Notes: generated by a model not told the origin, from the sequence alone. A stretch of DNA of 64,000 bases from Pseudomonas sp. Irchel 3H7 (GCF_900187605.1 NZ_FYEA01000002.1:372001-436000); one strand, 5' to 3'. Shown: positions 8,378 through 18,667, counted from the stretch's first letter. Numbers and translations: made by a program.

Positions 8378-9024
8378 CCCCGATTCCCTGGTGGCTTCTG
8401 GATACTCGGCACTTCTCGGCCGTTACGGCGTAATCCCTTTCTTATCAAGCCTGTAGGACACGTCTGAATGACGCTAGCAGCTAATCGGGAGTTAGCCAGC
8501 CGAATGGATTAATTCTTTGGTTTTGTGTACGGGTTCACAGGTGATTGTGTACCAACTATTCCATTGCTTACGGTGTAGGAGCTGTCGAGTGAAACGAGGC
8601 TGCGATCTTTTGATCTTGGTTTTGTGGATCAAAATCAGAGAATCGTCCGGTCGCGGTTTGAGCTCTCGGCAACTCCTACCCATACGTATTTCAATTCGGG
8701 ATGTTTAAAGGTTGTTTTGATTTTGCGGAACGTTCCCACAAGGTTTTCAGGTTGTCCGTCGGACGTCGGGTCTCTAGCCTGTGTTCGTCGCTGCCAAATC
8801 AGCGACCGGGACTGGAAACCCCGACGGGTATTAGTGGCGCGTACACGCCTTTCATAACGTATCCTTGCGCACTTCAAATGTGTGCACTCCGTTATGGCGG
8901 CTGTGCGCGGGAGACCTTCGGGTCGACCGGGTCGCCGCTGCCCGGGTTTCCAACCTGCGTACAGCTGCCACCTCTTCGTCCGGAAACCGAATGGGACAGC
9001 TCCAACTTTCAGCGGAGTTACACC
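8378..9024. other. Intergenic region: promoter of the barrel operon, degenerate REP, and leader of the DUF6124 gene
   Basis: The left part must hold the minus-strand promoter of the barrel operon. Around 8574-8613 there is a worn half copy of the family D palindrome (gtaggagctgtcgag, gcgatctttt). From about 8770 onward the plus strand is a set of stem-loops that precede the DUF6124 gene; see the ncRNA entry. No supported protein gene. Confidence 0.6.
8788..9024 (+). ncRNA. Candidate structured 5' leader of the DUF6124 gene
   Basis: Several stems can be read by eye: GTCGCTG/CAGCGAC (around 8787-8806), CGGG/CCCG (about 8807-8822), a two-tier hairpin 8853-8896 with outer arms CATAACG/CGTTATG and inner arms TGCGCAC/GTGTGCA, and CCGGG/CCCGG near 8928-8946. 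The reading frame of DUF6124 stays open through this segment without starts or Shine-Dalgarno, which explains why such leaders are often mistranslated as protein. From memory, similar leaders (with a gggactggaaaccccg core) precede DUF3077/DUF6124 genes in other Pseudomonas and some enterobacterial prophage genes. Whether it is a cis-regulatory RNA is inference. Confidence 0.5.
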
Positions 9025-9393
9025 ATGAAAAAACCAACACCCAACCCCCCAGAAGCAGAAGCCGACACTACATCCCCCTACGCCTCGGTCGACAGTAAAA
9101 AGCTCCACGAAGCCGCCGACCGCGCCCTCGATTTCTACCTCAACCCCTCCGCCCACATCATGTCCAGCGCCAACGAGCCGGAACCCATGTACCTCGCCAA
9201 TCCCAGGTACAACACCGAATCCCTGCTTGCCAACGCCAGCGAAACCCTCGGCTCGGCCAGCGAAATGCTGATCAACTTCGCCGCCTCGCTGGAAACCTCG
9301 CACCGCAAGACCGCATTGGGCATCGCACAAGTCGTCATGCTGGGTGAACTGGCCGTCAACCAAGCCCTCGATCACGTCGAACTCAATGACTGA
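9025..9393 (+). CDS. DUF6124 family protein
   Basis: 122 residues, soluble, no signal or membrane segment. A Pro-rich start (MKKPTPNPPEAEADTTSPYA) is followed by two helical blocks; the second, SASEMLINFAASLE then HRKTALGIAQVVMLGEL, is the conserved DUF6124 core. Function of the family is unknown. ATG 9025 is preceded by GCGGAG 7 bases upstream, deciding the start; the longer open frame begins in the structured leader and was not used. The gene stands alone, followed by a family C REP. Confidence 0.8.
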   Translation: MKKPTPNPPEAEADTTSPYASVDSKKLHEAADRALDFYLNPSAHIMSSANEPEPMYLANPRYNTESLLANASETLGSASEMLINFAASLETSHRKTALGIAQVVMLGELAVNQALDHVELND

Positions 9394-9404
9394 TCTCTGT
9401 TGAA

Positions 9405-9520
9405 TGATCGTTCCCACGCTCTGCGTGGGAATGCAGCCCTTGACGCTCTGCGTCAAATTCGCAAGCTGGAACGCGGAGCGTCCCTTGAGGCGTTCCCACG
9501 CAGAGCGTGGGAACGATCAG
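9405..9520. repeat. REP palindrome cluster, family C
   Basis: Begins gatcgttcccacgctctgcg and ends with the inverted copy gcagagcgtgggaacgatca, with a second inner palindrome around tgacgctctgcgtca. Same family as 27859-27966 and the single hairpin at 20151-20181. It lies just after the DUF6124 stop, where it can act as a transcript end. Confidence 0.85.
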
Positions 9521-9525
9521 AATCA

Positions 9526-9555
9526 AAAGATCGCAGCCTTCGGCAGCTCCTACAT
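9526..9555. repeat. Single REP arm, family D
   Basis: Reads aaagatcgcagccttcggca followed by gctcctaca, one half of the palindrome seen complete at 30365-30445 and 54041-54130. Lies between the family C unit and the end of the YciI-like gene. Confidence 0.8.
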
Positions 9556-9567
9556 GTGATGTCCGGT

Positions 9568-9993
9568 TTAGCTGTTTTTCTTGGCCTGTTCGCGGACGCG
9601 TTCTTCTTGCGCACGCGCTTCGGGGGTGAACTCGGCGCCGAAGTCTTCTGCGGAGAATATCTGGCGGATTTCGATATCGGACTCGCCCGGCATTGGGTTA
9701 GGGCAGCGCTTGACCCATTCGATGGCTTCTTCTTTCGACTTCACTTCCCAGATCCAGTAACCCGCCACCAATTCTTTGGTCTCGATGAACGGCCCGTCGA
9801 TGACCGTGCGTTTGTCACCGGAGAAATGCACGCGAGCGCCTTTGCTGCTCGGATGCAGGCCATCGCAATCGATCAGGATGCCGGCCTTGACCAGTTCTTC
9901 GTTAAAATTGCCCATTGCGGTGATCAGTTCTTCGCTGGGCATGATGCCGGCTTCCGAATCGGCGTTGGCTTTTACAAGGATCATGAAGCGCAT
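9568..9993 (-). CDS. YciI-like (YCII/DGPF domain) protein
   Basis: 141 residues, cytoplasmic. The start MRFMILVKAN, the central GPFIETKELVAGYWIWEVKS and the C-terminal EIRQIFSAEDFG are the signature of the YCII-related/DGPF family (ferredoxin-like fold), often encoded beside ECF sigma factors but alone here. No catalytic role is established. ATG 9993 is used because GGAG lies 8 bases upstream; the reading frame extends 17 codons further upstream but without a ribosome site. Ends close to a family D REP arm. Confidence 0.83.
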   Translation of the reverse strand: MRFMILVKANADSEAGIMPSEELITAMGNFNEELVKAGILIDCDGLHPSSKGARVHFSGDKRTVIDGPFIETKELVAGYWIWEVKSKEEAIEWVKRCPNPMPGESDIEIRQIFSAEDFGAEFTPEARAQEERVREQAKKNS

Positions 9994-10103
9994 GGCGTTT
10001 ACTCCGTGGATTGTGGGGATTCGTTGTTTAGTCGAACGAGCCACACTTGAATCGACAGGGTCTCTGGTAAAAGTGCGGAGAATTTTTCACACCGCAGATC
10101 TCA

Positions 10104-10197
10104 TTGTAGGAGTGAGCCTGCTCGCGATGGCGGTGGGTCATATACGCAGATGTTGACTGACAGACCGCTATCGCGAGCAGGCACACTCCTACAGGGG
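10104..10197. repeat. REP palindrome pair, family A
   Basis: Arms tgtaggagtgagcctgctcg and cgcgagcaggcacactcctaca in inverted orientation. It occupies the 342-base gap between the divergent YciI-like and tpx genes; the remaining bases 10198-10335 must contain the tpx promoter but no clear consensus was seen. Confidence 0.88.
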
Positions 10198-10335
10198 AAT
10201 GGTTGTGGTTTTGTATACAATTTTTCGAGCAGGCACCCAACAATTTAAAAACAGGGCATAGGTCGTCGGACAATTTCGTGGTTAACTTCCGCCTCTTGCA
10301 TGCTTTCCAATCAAAACATCAGAAGGACTCAAGTC

Positions 10336-10836
10336 ATGGCTCAAGTCACCCTTAAAGGCAATCCGGTTCAAGTCAACGGCCAGTTGCCACAAGCCGGTTC
10401 CAAGGCGCCAGCCTTTTCTCTGGTTGCCGGCAATCTGTCCGACGTCACCCTGCAAGACTTCGCCGGCAAGCGCAAAGTCCTGAACATTTTCCCAAGCGTC
10501 GACACCCCGACTTGCGCCACTTCGGTACGCAAGTTCAACGCTCAGGCCAACGACATCAGCAACACCGTGGTGTTGTGCATCTCCGCTGACCTGCCATTCG
10601 CCCAGGCGCGTTTCTGCGGCGCCGAAGGCCTGGAAAACGTACAGAACCTGTCGACCCTGCGCGGTGCCGAGTTCATCGAGAACTACGGCGTGGCCATTGC
10701 TGACGGCCCGCTGAAAGGCCTGACCGCTCGCGCCGTTGTGGTTCTGGACGAAAACGACAACGTCCTGCACAGCGAACTGGTCAAGGAAATCGCTGAAGAG
10801 CCTAACTACGAAGCGGCCCTGTCCGTTCTCAAGTAA
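10336..10836 (+). CDS. tpx: Thiol peroxidase Tpx (atypical 2-Cys peroxiredoxin)
   Basis: 166 residues, the usual Tpx length. Reduces H2O2 and alkyl hydroperoxides with electrons from thioredoxin. The peroxidatic site is [14 protein letters not shown] with C60 and the Tpx-specific Thr/Arg context; the resolving cysteine is C94 in ARFCGAEGL, matching the C61/C95 pair of E. coli Tpx. A second cysteine at 81 (LCIS) is outside the active pair. ATG 10336 (MAQVTLKG) has AGAAGGA about 10 bases upstream; the open frame extends 12 codons further but without support. Single-gene unit with its own terminator. Confidence 0.97.
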   Translation: MAQVTLKGNPVQVNGQLPQAGSKAPAFSLVAGNLSDVTLQDFAGKRKVLNIFPSVDTPTCATSVRKFNAQANDISNTVVLCISADLPFAQARFCGAEGLENVQNLSTLRGAEFIENYGVAIADGPLKGLTARAVVVLDENDNVLHSELVKEIAEEPNYEAALSVLK

Positions 10837-10853
10837 GCGCTTTTACAATTGTT

Positions 10854-10883
10854 AACGGCCTGGCCCTGTCCAGGCCGTTTTCA
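10854..10883 (+). terminator. Rho-independent terminator of tpx
   Basis: Perfect ten-base stem AACGGCCTGG / CCAGGCCGTT with loop CCCTGT, followed by TTTTCATTT, starting 18 bases after the tpx stop. Confidence 0.85.
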
Positions 10884-10906
10884 TTTGTGTATCAGTGTTT
10901 TGCCTC

Positions 10907-10927
10907 ACACCTTGAAACGTAAGGTGT
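10907..10927. promoter_or_regulatory. Inverted repeat upstream of muxA, possible operator
   Basis: ACACCTT and AAGGTGT separated by seven bases (GAAACGT). It begins two bases after a TTGCCT -35-like hexamer and lies 85 bases before muxA. The ACCTT/AAGGT arms and placement inside a promoter spacer resemble MerR-family operators; no regulator gene is adjacent, so the binding protein is unknown. Confidence 0.4.
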
Positions 10928-11011
10928 AAGTAAATTGCCGGTAAAGCTGCTTTGCTAATTCCCCATCAGTGCTTATCGTTCAGCCTCCCGTAAAAGAAGC
11001 CCACGCGCCCA

Positions 11012-12319
11012 ATGGTTAATCACTCCATGCAATCGTCCCCCCGTAACTCCCGTCGCTGGCTGATCAGCCTGCTGGTCTTGTTGGTGATCGCCGTCCTGTG
11101 CTGGAAATTCTGGCCCGCCGGTTCAGCCCACAAGGAGGGCGCTGACAAGGCAGCCGCCGGGCACACCGGGCGTTCGGGGATGATGCGGCCGGGCTTCGGT
11201 GGTGGTAGCGGGCCAATCCCGGTACGCGTGGCGCCAGCAGTCACCGGCGACTTCCCGCTGTACTACAAGGCGCTGGGCACGGTGACCGCTCTCAACACCA
11301 TCAATGTGCGTAGCCGGGTGGGCGGTGAATTGGTCAAGATCAATTTCGAAGAAGGGCAGATGGTCAAGGCTGGAGACCTGCTGGCCGAGATCGACCCGCG
11401 CCCGTACCAGAACGCCTTGCTGCAGGCCGAAGGCACCTTGCTGCAGAATCAGGCGCAACTGAAAAACGCTCAGGTCGATGTCGAGCGTTATCGCGGTCTG
11501 TACAAAGAGGACAGCATCGCCAAACAGACGCTGGACACCGCCGAAGCACTGGTCGGCCAGTATCTGGGCACGGTCAAGACTAATCAGGCCGCGGTCAACG
11601 ACGCCAAGCTCAATCTCGAATTTACCAAGATACGCGCGCCGATTGCCGGCCGTGTCGGTCTGCGCCAAGTCGACGTCGGCAATCTCGTCACCGCCAACGA
11701 CACCACGTTCCTCGCCGTGATCACCCAGACGCAACCGATCAGCGTCGCCTTCACCTTGCCGGAAAACAGCCTCGAAACCGTGCTCGCCCGTTATCGCAGC
11801 GGCGCCAAGCTGCCGGCTGAAGCGTGGGATCGCGGCGACAGCAAACTGCAAGCCACCGGCGTTCTGCAAAGCCTCGACAACCAGATCGACGTCGCCACCG
11901 GCACCCTGAAGTTCAAGGCCCGCTACGAAAACCGCGATCAGGCGTTGTTCCCCAACCAGTTCGTCAACGTTCACTTGCTGGCTGACACACTCAAAGGCGT
12001 GGTGCTGGCACCGTCAGCGGCTATCCAGTTCGGTACCAATGGCACGTTCGTCTATGCACTGGACGGCGACAAGAAAGTCACCATCCGCCAACTGAAGATC
12101 GGTGCCAGTGATGGCGAAAACACCGTGGTTACCGAGGGCCTGGCCGCTGGCGACCGCGTGGTCCTGGAAGGCACCGACCGCCTGAAGGAAGGCAGTGAAG
12201 TGGAAGTGGTCAACGACAGCAATCAAGTGCCGACCACGCCGACCGAACACCTGCAAGGCAAATCTGCCGCCACCCCGACTGACGCTGCTGTTTCCGACAA
12301 GGCCAAGAAGGGCGCATGA
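11012..12319 (+). CDS. muxA: RND efflux periplasmic adaptor MuxA (MdtA-like)
   Basis: 435 residues. N-terminal membrane anchor ([15 protein letters not shown], 17-31), a Gly/Pro linker, lipoyl half motifs ([34 protein letters not shown] region near 100-132 and [21 protein letters not shown] near 205-225), a helical hairpin between them, then beta-barrel and membrane-proximal domains. Joins the inner-membrane pump to the outer-membrane channel. Overlaps the next gene by 4 bases (ATGA), so translation is coupled. Two starts are possible, ATG 11012 and ATG 11027; both keep the anchor. In P. aeruginosa the homologous MuxABC-OpmB exports several antibiotics, so the role here is inferred from gene content and order. 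Confidence 0.9.
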   Translation: MVNHSMQSSPRNSRRWLISLLVLLVIAVLCWKFWPAGSAHKEGADKAAAGHTGRSGMMRPGFGGGSGPIPVRVAPAVTGDFPLYYKALGTVTALNTINVRSRVGGELVKINFEEGQMVKAGDLLAEIDPRPYQNALLQAEGTLLQNQAQLKNAQVDVERYRGLYKEDSIAKQTLDTAEALVGQYLGTVKTNQAAVNDAKLNLEFTKIRAPIAGRVGLRQVDVGNLVTANDTTFLAVITQTQPISVAFTLPENSLETVLARYRSGAKLPAEAWDRGDSKLQATGVLQSLDNQIDVATGTLKFKARYENRDQALFPNQFVNVHLLADTLKGVVLAPSAAIQFGTNGTFVYALDGDKKVTIRQLKIGASDGENTVVTEGLAAGDRVVLEGTDRLKEGSEVEVVNDSNQVPTTPTEHLQGKSAATPTDAAVSDKAKKGA

Positions 12320-15300
12320 ACATTTCGCGGCTGTTCATCCTCCGACCGGTAGCCACCACCCTGAGCATGCTGGCCATTGTGCTGGCCGGCCTGATTGCTT
12401 ATCGCTTGCTGCCCGTTTCTGCACTGCCACAAGTCGATTACCCGACCATCCGCGTCATGACCCTGTATCCCGGCGCCAGCCCGGATGTGATGACCAGTGC
12501 CGTGACGGCGCCGCTCGAACGCCAGTTCGGGCAGATGCCGGGCCTGACGCAAATGGCCTCGACCAGCTCCGGCGGTGCGTCGGTGCTGACGTTGCGTTTC
12601 AGCCTCGACATCAACATGGACGTTGCCGAGCAGCAGGTGCAAGCCGCGATCAACGCCGCGACCAATCTGCTGCCAACCGATTTGCCGGCACCGCCGGTGT
12701 ACAACAAGGTCAACCCGGCGGACACCCCGGTGCTGACCCTGGCCATCACCTCGAAAACCATGCTGTTGCCAAAGCTTAATGATCTGGTCGATACGCGCAT
12801 GGCGCAGAAAATCGCCCAGATCAGCGGCGTCGGCATGGTCAGCATTGCCGGCGGTCAGCGTCAGGCCGTGCGCATCAAGGTCAACCCTGAGGCGCTGGCG
12901 GCCAACAGCCTGAACCTGTCCGACGTGCGCACCTTGATCAGTGCCTCCAACGTCAACCAGCCGAAGGGCAACTTCGACGGCCCGACCCGCGTGTCAATGC
13001 TCGACGCCAACGACCAACTGACCTCGCCCGAGGACTACGCCAATCTGATCCTCGCCTACAAGAACGGCGCGCCGTTACGGCTCAAGGACGTTGCGGAAAT
13101 CGTCGATGGCGCCGAGAACGAGCGTCTCGCGGCGTGGGCCAACAAGAATCAGGCCGTGCTGCTGAACATCCAGCGTCAGCCGGGTGCCAACGTCATTGAG
13201 GTGGTCGACCGCATCAAGGCGTTGCTGCCGAGCATCACCGACAACCTGCCGGCCGGCCTCGATGTCACCGTGCTGACCGACCGTACGCAAACCATTCGCG
13301 CCTCGGTCACTGATGTGCAACACGAATTGCTCATCGCCATCGCCCTGGTAGTAATGGTGACGTTCCTGTTCCTGCGCCGCGCCAGTGCGACGATCATTCC
13401 GTCGGTGGCCGTACCGCTGTCGCTGATCGGCACCTTTGGCGTGATGTACCTGGCCGGGTTCTCGGTGAACAACCTGACCCTGATGGCCCTGACCATTGCC
13501 ACCGGTTTTGTGGTCGACGACGCCATCGTCATGCTCGAGAACATCGCGCGCTTCATCGAAGAGGGCGACAGCCCGATGCAGGCCGCACTGAAGGGCGCCA
13601 AGCAGATTGGCTTTACCCTGATTTCCCTGACCCTGTCGCTGATCGCGGTACTTATTCCGCTGTTGTTCATGGCCGACGTGGTGGGGCGCTTGTTCCGCGA
13701 ATTCGCCATCACTCTGGCTGTGGCAATCCTGATTTCACTGGTGGTCTCGCTGACCCTGACGCCGATGATGTGCGCGCGCTTGCTCAAGCGTGAGCCAGAA
13801 GCACATGAGCAGGGCCGTTTCTACCGCGCCAGCGGTGCAGTCATCGATTGGATGATCGCCGAGTATGGTCGGATGCTGCGCTGGGGGCTCAAGCATCAGC
13901 CGCTGACCTTGCTGGTGGCTATCGGCACGCTGGCGTTGACCGTGTTTCTGTACATGGTGGTGCCGAAGGGCTTCTTTCCGGTGCAGGACACCGGGGTGAT
14001 TCAGGGTATTTCCGAGGCTCCGCAGTCGATTTCCTTCGCGGCGATGGGCGAGCGTCAACAAGAGCTGGCGAAGATCATTCTCGAAGATCCGGCCGTACAG
14101 AGCCTGTCGTCCTACATCGGTGTCGACGGCGATAACGCCACGCTCAACAGCGGCCGCTTGCTGATCAACCTCAAGCCTCACGGTGAGCGCGATCTGAGCG
14201 CCACAGAAGTGATTGCGCGCCTGCAACCGCAGCTGGACAAACTGGTTGGCATCCGTCTGTTCATGCAACCGGTGCAGGATCTGACCATCGAGGACCGCGT
14301 CAGCCGCACGCAATACCAGTTCAGCATGTCTTCGCCGGATTCCGAACTGCTCAGCCAGTGGAGCGGCCGCTTGGTCGAAGCGCTGGCCCAGCGTCCGGAA
14401 CTGACGGACGTCGCCAGTGATTTGCAGGACAAGGGTTTGCAGGTCTATCTGGTGATCGACCGCGATGCCGCCTCACGCCTGGGCGTTTCGGTGGCGAACA
14501 TCACCGATGCGCTGTACGACGCCTTCGGGCAGCGACAGATCTCGACCATTTACACCCAGGCCAGCCAGTACCGCGTGGTGCTGCAGGCCCAGGCCGGGGA
14601 GAAGATCGGCCCGCAGGCGCTGGACCAGATTCACGTCAAGACCACCGATGGCGCACAGGTGCGCCTGTCGAGTCTCGCCCACGTGGAAGAGCGTCAGGCG
14701 CAACTGGCGATCACCCATATCGGCCAGTTCCCGGCAGTGATGATGTCGTTCAACCTCGCACCCGGCGTGGCGTTGGGGCATGCGGTCGACATCATCGAGC
14801 AGGTACAGAAAGACATCGGCATGCCGGTTGGTGTGCAGACCCAGTTCCAGGGTGCAGCGGAAGCTTTCCAGGCGTCATTGTCGAGCACTTTGCTGCTGAT
14901 TCTGGCGGCAGTGGTGACCATGTACATCGTGCTGGGCGTGTTGTACGAGAGCTACATTCACCCGATCACCATTCTTTCGACCTTGCCGTCGGCGGCGGTC
15001 GGTGCGTTGCTGGCGTTGCTGCTCAGCGGCAATGACCTGGGCATGATCGCGATCATCGGTATCATTCTGCTGATCGGTATCGTGAAAAAGAACGCGATCA
15101 TGATGATCGACTTCGCCCTCGATGCTGAACGCACCCAAGGCATGGCGCCGGAACAGGCGATTTATCAGGCGGCGCTGCTGCGCTTCCGGCCAATCCTCAT
15201 GACCACGCTGGCGGCGCTGTTCGGTGCGGTGCCGTTGATGCTCGCCACCGGCTCCGGGGCTGAATTGCGTCAGCCGTTGGGTCTGGTAATGGTTGGCGGT

Positions 15301-15417
15301 CTGCTGGTGAGCCAGGTGCTGACGCTGTTCACCACGCCAGTGATCTACCTGTATTTCGACCGCCTCGGTCGACGCTTTGGCAAGACTAATGCTGACACTG
15401 AAGAGGTGTCGGTATGA
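12316..15417 (+). CDS. muxB: RND transporter permease MuxB (MdtB-like)
   Basis: 1033 residues, standard for HAE1-type RND pumps. N-terminal helix after [15 protein letters not shown], large periplasmic loop, helix 4 with the proton-relay pair VDD ([16 protein letters not shown]), second half with matching loop and helices ([41 protein letters not shown]). Forms the inner-membrane pump as a heteromultimer with MuxC, as MdtB does with MdtC. Start overlaps the muxA stop. Its stop (TATGAC) would ordinarily overlap the next permease's start, but here a REP unit separates the two genes. Confidence 0.93.
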   Translation: MNISRLFILRPVATTLSMLAIVLAGLIAYRLLPVSALPQVDYPTIRVMTLYPGASPDVMTSAVTAPLERQFGQMPGLTQMASTSSGGASVLTLRFSLDINMDVAEQQVQAAINAATNLLPTDLPAPPVYNKVNPADTPVLTLAITSKTMLLPKLNDLVDTRMAQKIAQISGVGMVSIAGGQRQAVRIKVNPEALAANSLNLSDVRTLISASNVNQPKGNFDGPTRVSMLDANDQLTSPEDYANLILAYKNGAPLRLKDVAEIVDGAENERLAAWANKNQAVLLNIQRQPGANVIEVVDRIKALLPSITDNLPAGLDVTVLTDRTQTIRASVTDVQHELLIAIALVVMVTFLFLRRASATIIPSVAVPLSLIGTFGVMYLAGFSVNNLTLMALTIATGFVVDDAIVMLENIARFIEEGDSPMQAALKGAKQIGFTLISLTLSLIAVLIPLLFMADVVGRLFREFAITLAVAILISLVVSLTLTPMMCARLLKREPEAHEQGRFYRASGAVIDWMIAEYGRMLRWGLKHQPLTLLVAIGTLALTVFLYMVVPKGFFPVQDTGVIQGISEAPQSISFAAMGERQQELAKIILEDPAVQSLSSYIGVDGDNATLNSGRLLINLKPHGERDLSATEVIARLQPQLDKLVGIRLFMQPVQDLTIEDRVSRTQYQFSMSSPDSELLSQWSGRLVEALAQRPELTDVASDLQDKGLQVYLVIDRDAASRLGVSVANITDALYDAFGQRQISTIYTQASQYRVVLQAQAGEKIGPQALDQIHVKTTDGAQVRLSSLAHVEERQAQLAITHIGQFPAVMMSFNLAPGVALGHAVDIIEQVQKDIGMPVGVQTQFQGAAEAFQASLSSTLLLILAAVVTMYIVLGVLYESYIHPITILSTLPSAAVGALLALLLSGNDLGMIAIIGIILLIGIVKKNAIMMIDFALDAERTQGMAPEQAIYQAALLRFRPILMTTLAALFGAVPLMLATGSGAELRQPLGLVMVGGLLVSQVLTLFTTPVIYLYFDRLGRRFGKTNADTEEVSV

Positions 15418-15433
15418 CTGTCCGAACACATAA

Positions 15434-15531
15434 CCCCTGTAGGCCTTCGCCTGCTCGCGATGAGGCCGGCACCTGCGACATCAATGTAAACAGACACACC
15501 GCTATCGCGAGCAGGCTCACTCCTACAGGGG
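15434..15531. repeat. REP palindrome pair, family A, between muxB and muxC
   Basis: Left arm cccctgtaggccttcgcctg, right arm gagcaggctcactcctacag in inverted orientation; the left arm has diverged. It fills most of the 142-base muxB-muxC gap, whereas muxA-muxB and muxC-opmB overlap by 4 bases. Confidence 0.87.
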
Positions 15532-15559
15532 ATTGGTGTGACGTTGGGGATTGCGGTCA

Positions 15560-18500
15560 ATGAACCTCTCCGGTCCTTTCATCAAGCGTCCGGTCGCGAC
15601 GATGCTGCTCAGCCTGGCAATCATGCTGCTCGGCGGCGTCAGCTTCGGCCTGCTGCCAGTGGCGCCGCTGCCGCAAATGGACTTCCCGGTGATCGTCGTG
15701 CAGGCCAGCCTGCCCGGTGCCAGCCCGGAGGTCATGGCATCCACCGTGGCGACGCCGCTGGAGCGCTCATTCGGTGCGATTGCCGGCGTCAACACCATGA
15801 GCAGCCGTTCCAGTCAGGGTTCGACCCGGGTCATTCTGCAATTCGACCTCGACCGCGACATCAACGGCGCGGCGCGGGAAGTGCAGGCGGCGATCAACGC
15901 TTCGCGCAACCTGTTGCCGAGCGGGATGCGCAGCATGCCGACCTACAAGAAGGTCAACCCGTCGCAGGCGCCGATCATGGTGCTGTCGCTGACGTCGGAC
16001 GTGCTGGAAAAAGGCCAGCTCTACGATTTGGCTTCGACCATTTTGTCCCAGAGCCTTTCACAGGTGCAGGGCGTCGGCGAAGTACAGATCGGCGGCAGTT
16101 CGCTGCCGGCGGTGCGTATCGAACTCGAACCGCAGGCGCTGAATCAGTACGGTGTAGCGCTCGACGATGTGCGCAAGACCATCGCCGATGCCAACGTGCG
16201 CCGGCCGAAGGGTTCGGTCGAAGACGGCCAGCGTTTGTGGCAGATCCAGGCCAATGATCAGCTGGAAAAAGCCAAGGATTACGAATCACTGATCATCCAC
16301 TATGCCGATGGCGCAGCGCTGCGCCTCAAGGACGTGGCCAAGGTCAGTGATGGCGTCGAAGACCGCTACAACAGCGGCTTCTTCAACGATGACGCCGCCG
16401 TGCTGCTGGTGATCAACCGCCAGGCCGGCGCCAACATCATCGAGACGGTCAACGAGATCAAGGCACAGTTGCCGGCCCTGCAAGCGGTGTTGCCGGCCAG
16501 CGTGAAGCTGAATCTGGCCATGGACCGCTCGCCGGTGATCAAGGCAACGTTGCACGAAGCCGAGATGACCCTGCTGATTGCCGTGGCGCTGGTGATTCTG
16601 GTGGTGTTCCTGTTCCTCGGTAACTTCCGCGCCTCGCTGATTCCGACGTTGGCTGTGCCGGTGTCGCTGGTCGGCACCTTTGCGGTGATGTACCTCTACG
16701 GTTTCTCGCTGAACAACCTGTCGCTGATGGCGCTGATTCTGGCCACCGGTCTGGTGGTGGACGACGCCATTGTGGTGCTGGAGAACATTTCCCGGCACAT
16801 CGACGAAGGCGTCAAACCGATGCAGGCCGCGTACCTCGGGGCCAAGGAAGTCGGGTTTACCTTGCTGTCGATGAACGTCTCGCTGGTGGCGGTGTTCCTC
16901 TCGATCCTGTTTATGGGCGGGATCGTCGAGAGCCTGTTTCGCGAGTTTTCCATCACCCTGGCCGCAGCCATCGTCGTGTCGCTGGTGGTTTCCCTGACGC
17001 TGACGCCGATGCTCTGCGCCCGTTGGCTGAAGCCGCACACACCCGGCCAGGAAAACCGCCTGCAACGCTGGAGCCGTCGCACCAACGACTGGATGGTCGG
17101 CAAATACGCCAGCAGCCTCGACTGGGTGCTGCGTCACCGGCGTCTGACCTTGCTCAGCTTGCTGATCACCGTCGGCGTCAACGTTGCGCTGTACGTGGTG
17201 GTGCCGAAAACCTTTATGCCACAGCAGGACACCGGCCAGTTGATCGGTTTCGTACGCGGCGACGACGGCCTGTCGTTCAGCGTGATGCAGCCGAAAATGG
17301 AAATTTTCCGCCGCGCCGTGCTCAAGGACGAAGCGGTGGAAAGTGTCGCCGGGTTCATTGGCGGCAGCAACGGCACCAATAACGCCTTCATGCTGGTGCG
17401 TCTGAAGCCAATCAAGGAGCGCCAGCTCAACGCGCAGAAAGTCATCGAGCGCCTGCGCAAGGAAATGCCCAAGGTCCCCGGTGCGCAACTGATGCTGATG
17501 GCCGATCAGGATCTGCAATTTGGCGGCGGCCGCGAACAGACCACGTCGCAGTACAGCTACATCCTGCAAAGTGGTGATCTGGGCGAGTTGCGCAAGTGGT
17601 ATCCAAAAGTGGTTACCGCGTTAAGGGCCTTGCCGGAACTGACGGCGATTGACGCCCGAGAGGGAGCGGGTGCCCAGCAAGTGACGTTGATCGTCGACCG
17701 CGATCAGGCCAAGCGCCTGGGGATCGACATGGACATGGTTACTTCGGTATTGAACAACGCCTACAGCCAGCGGCAGATTTCGACGATCTACGACAGCCTC
17801 AACCAGTATCAGGTGGTGATGGAGGTCAATCCGAAATACGCCCAGGACCCGGTGACGCTCAAGCAGGTGCAGGTGATCACCGCTGACGGTGCGCGGGTGC
17901 CGCTGTCGACGTTCGCTCATTACGAAAACAGCCTGGAAGACGACCGCGTCAGCCACGAAGGCCAGTTCGCCTCCGAAGACATTTCCTTCGACATGGCCGA
18001 AGGCGTGACGGTGGAGCAGGGCAGTGCTGCGATCGAGCGGGCGATTGCCAAGCTCGGCCTGCCGGAAGACGTCATCGCAAAAATGGCCGGCACCGCCGAC
18101 GCCTTCGCCGCGACGCAGAAGAGCCAGCCGTTCATGATTCTCGGCGCGTTGCTGGCGGTGTATCTGGTGTTGGGTGTGCTGTATGAAAGCTACATTCATC
18201 CGCTGACGATTCTGTCGACCCTGCCGTCGGCCGGTGTCGGCGCGTTGCTGTCGATCTATGCGCTGGGCGGCGAGTTCAGCCTGATCTCGTTGCTCGGGTT
18301 GTTCCTGCTGATTGGCGTGGTGAAGAAAAACGCCATTCTGATGATCGACCTCGCGCTGCAACTGGAACGGCATCAGGGGCTGTCGCCGCTGGAATCGATC
18401 CGCAGCGCCTGTCTGCAACGCTTGCGGCCGATTCTGATGACCACGCTGGCGGCGATTCTCGGTGCCTTGCCGTTGCTGCTCGGCCGGGCCGAAGGCGCGG

Positions 18501-18667
18501 AAATGCGCCAGCCGCTGGGCCTGACCATCATCGGCGGGCTGATTTTCAGCCAGGTGCTGACGCTTTACACCACCCCGGTGGTTTACCTCTATCTTGACAA
18601 GCTGCGCCATCGTTTCAACAAATGGCGTGGCGTGCGCACTGACGCCGCTCTGGAAACTCCGCTATGA
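15560..18667 (+). CDS. muxC: RND transporter permease MuxC (MdtC-like)
   Basis: 1035 residues. Same fold as MuxB: N-terminal helix after FIKRPVATMLLSLAIML, helix 4 with VDD (ATGLVVDDAIVVLENIS), and the second-half helices (FLLIGVVKKNAILMIDLAL, LTIIGGLIFSQVLTLYTTPV). Partner permease of the heteromeric pump. I chose ATG 15560 (MNLSGPF) since the alternative TTG three codons upstream is weak. There is no strong Shine-Dalgarno because the natural coupling to muxB has been broken by the REP. Overlaps opmB by 4 bases. Confidence 0.93.
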   Translation: MNLSGPFIKRPVATMLLSLAIMLLGGVSFGLLPVAPLPQMDFPVIVVQASLPGASPEVMASTVATPLERSFGAIAGVNTMSSRSSQGSTRVILQFDLDRDINGAAREVQAAINASRNLLPSGMRSMPTYKKVNPSQAPIMVLSLTSDVLEKGQLYDLASTILSQSLSQVQGVGEVQIGGSSLPAVRIELEPQALNQYGVALDDVRKTIADANVRRPKGSVEDGQRLWQIQANDQLEKAKDYESLIIHYADGAALRLKDVAKVSDGVEDRYNSGFFNDDAAVLLVINRQAGANIIETVNEIKAQLPALQAVLPASVKLNLAMDRSPVIKATLHEAEMTLLIAVALVILVVFLFLGNFRASLIPTLAVPVSLVGTFAVMYLYGFSLNNLSLMALILATGLVVDDAIVVLENISRHIDEGVKPMQAAYLGAKEVGFTLLSMNVSLVAVFLSILFMGGIVESLFREFSITLAAAIVVSLVVSLTLTPMLCARWLKPHTPGQENRLQRWSRRTNDWMVGKYASSLDWVLRHRRLTLLSLLITVGVNVALYVVVPKTFMPQQDTGQLIGFVRGDDGLSFSVMQPKMEIFRRAVLKDEAVESVAGFIGGSNGTNNAFMLVRLKPIKERQLNAQKVIERLRKEMPKVPGAQLMLMADQDLQFGGGREQTTSQYSYILQSGDLGELRKWYPKVVTALRALPELTAIDAREGAGAQQVTLIVDRDQAKRLGIDMDMVTSVLNNAYSQRQISTIYDSLNQYQVVMEVNPKYAQDPVTLKQVQVITADGARVPLSTFAHYENSLEDDRVSHEGQFASEDISFDMAEGVTVEQGSAAIERAIAKLGLPEDVIAKMAGTADAFAATQKSQPFMILGALLAVYLVLGVLYESYIHPLTILSTLPSAGVGALLSIYALGGEFSLISLLGLFLLIGVVKKNAILMIDLALQLERHQGLSPLESIRSACLQRLRPILMTTLAAILGALPLLLGRAEGAEMRQPLGLTIIGGLIFSQVLTLYTTPVVYLYLDKLRHRFNKWRGVRTDAALETPL

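Noticed and set aside
8701..9024. N-terminal extension of the DUF6124 protein
   Set aside because: No ribosome site upstream, composition unlike the rest, and the segment is built of stem-loops; ATG 9025 has a good Shine-Dalgarno.
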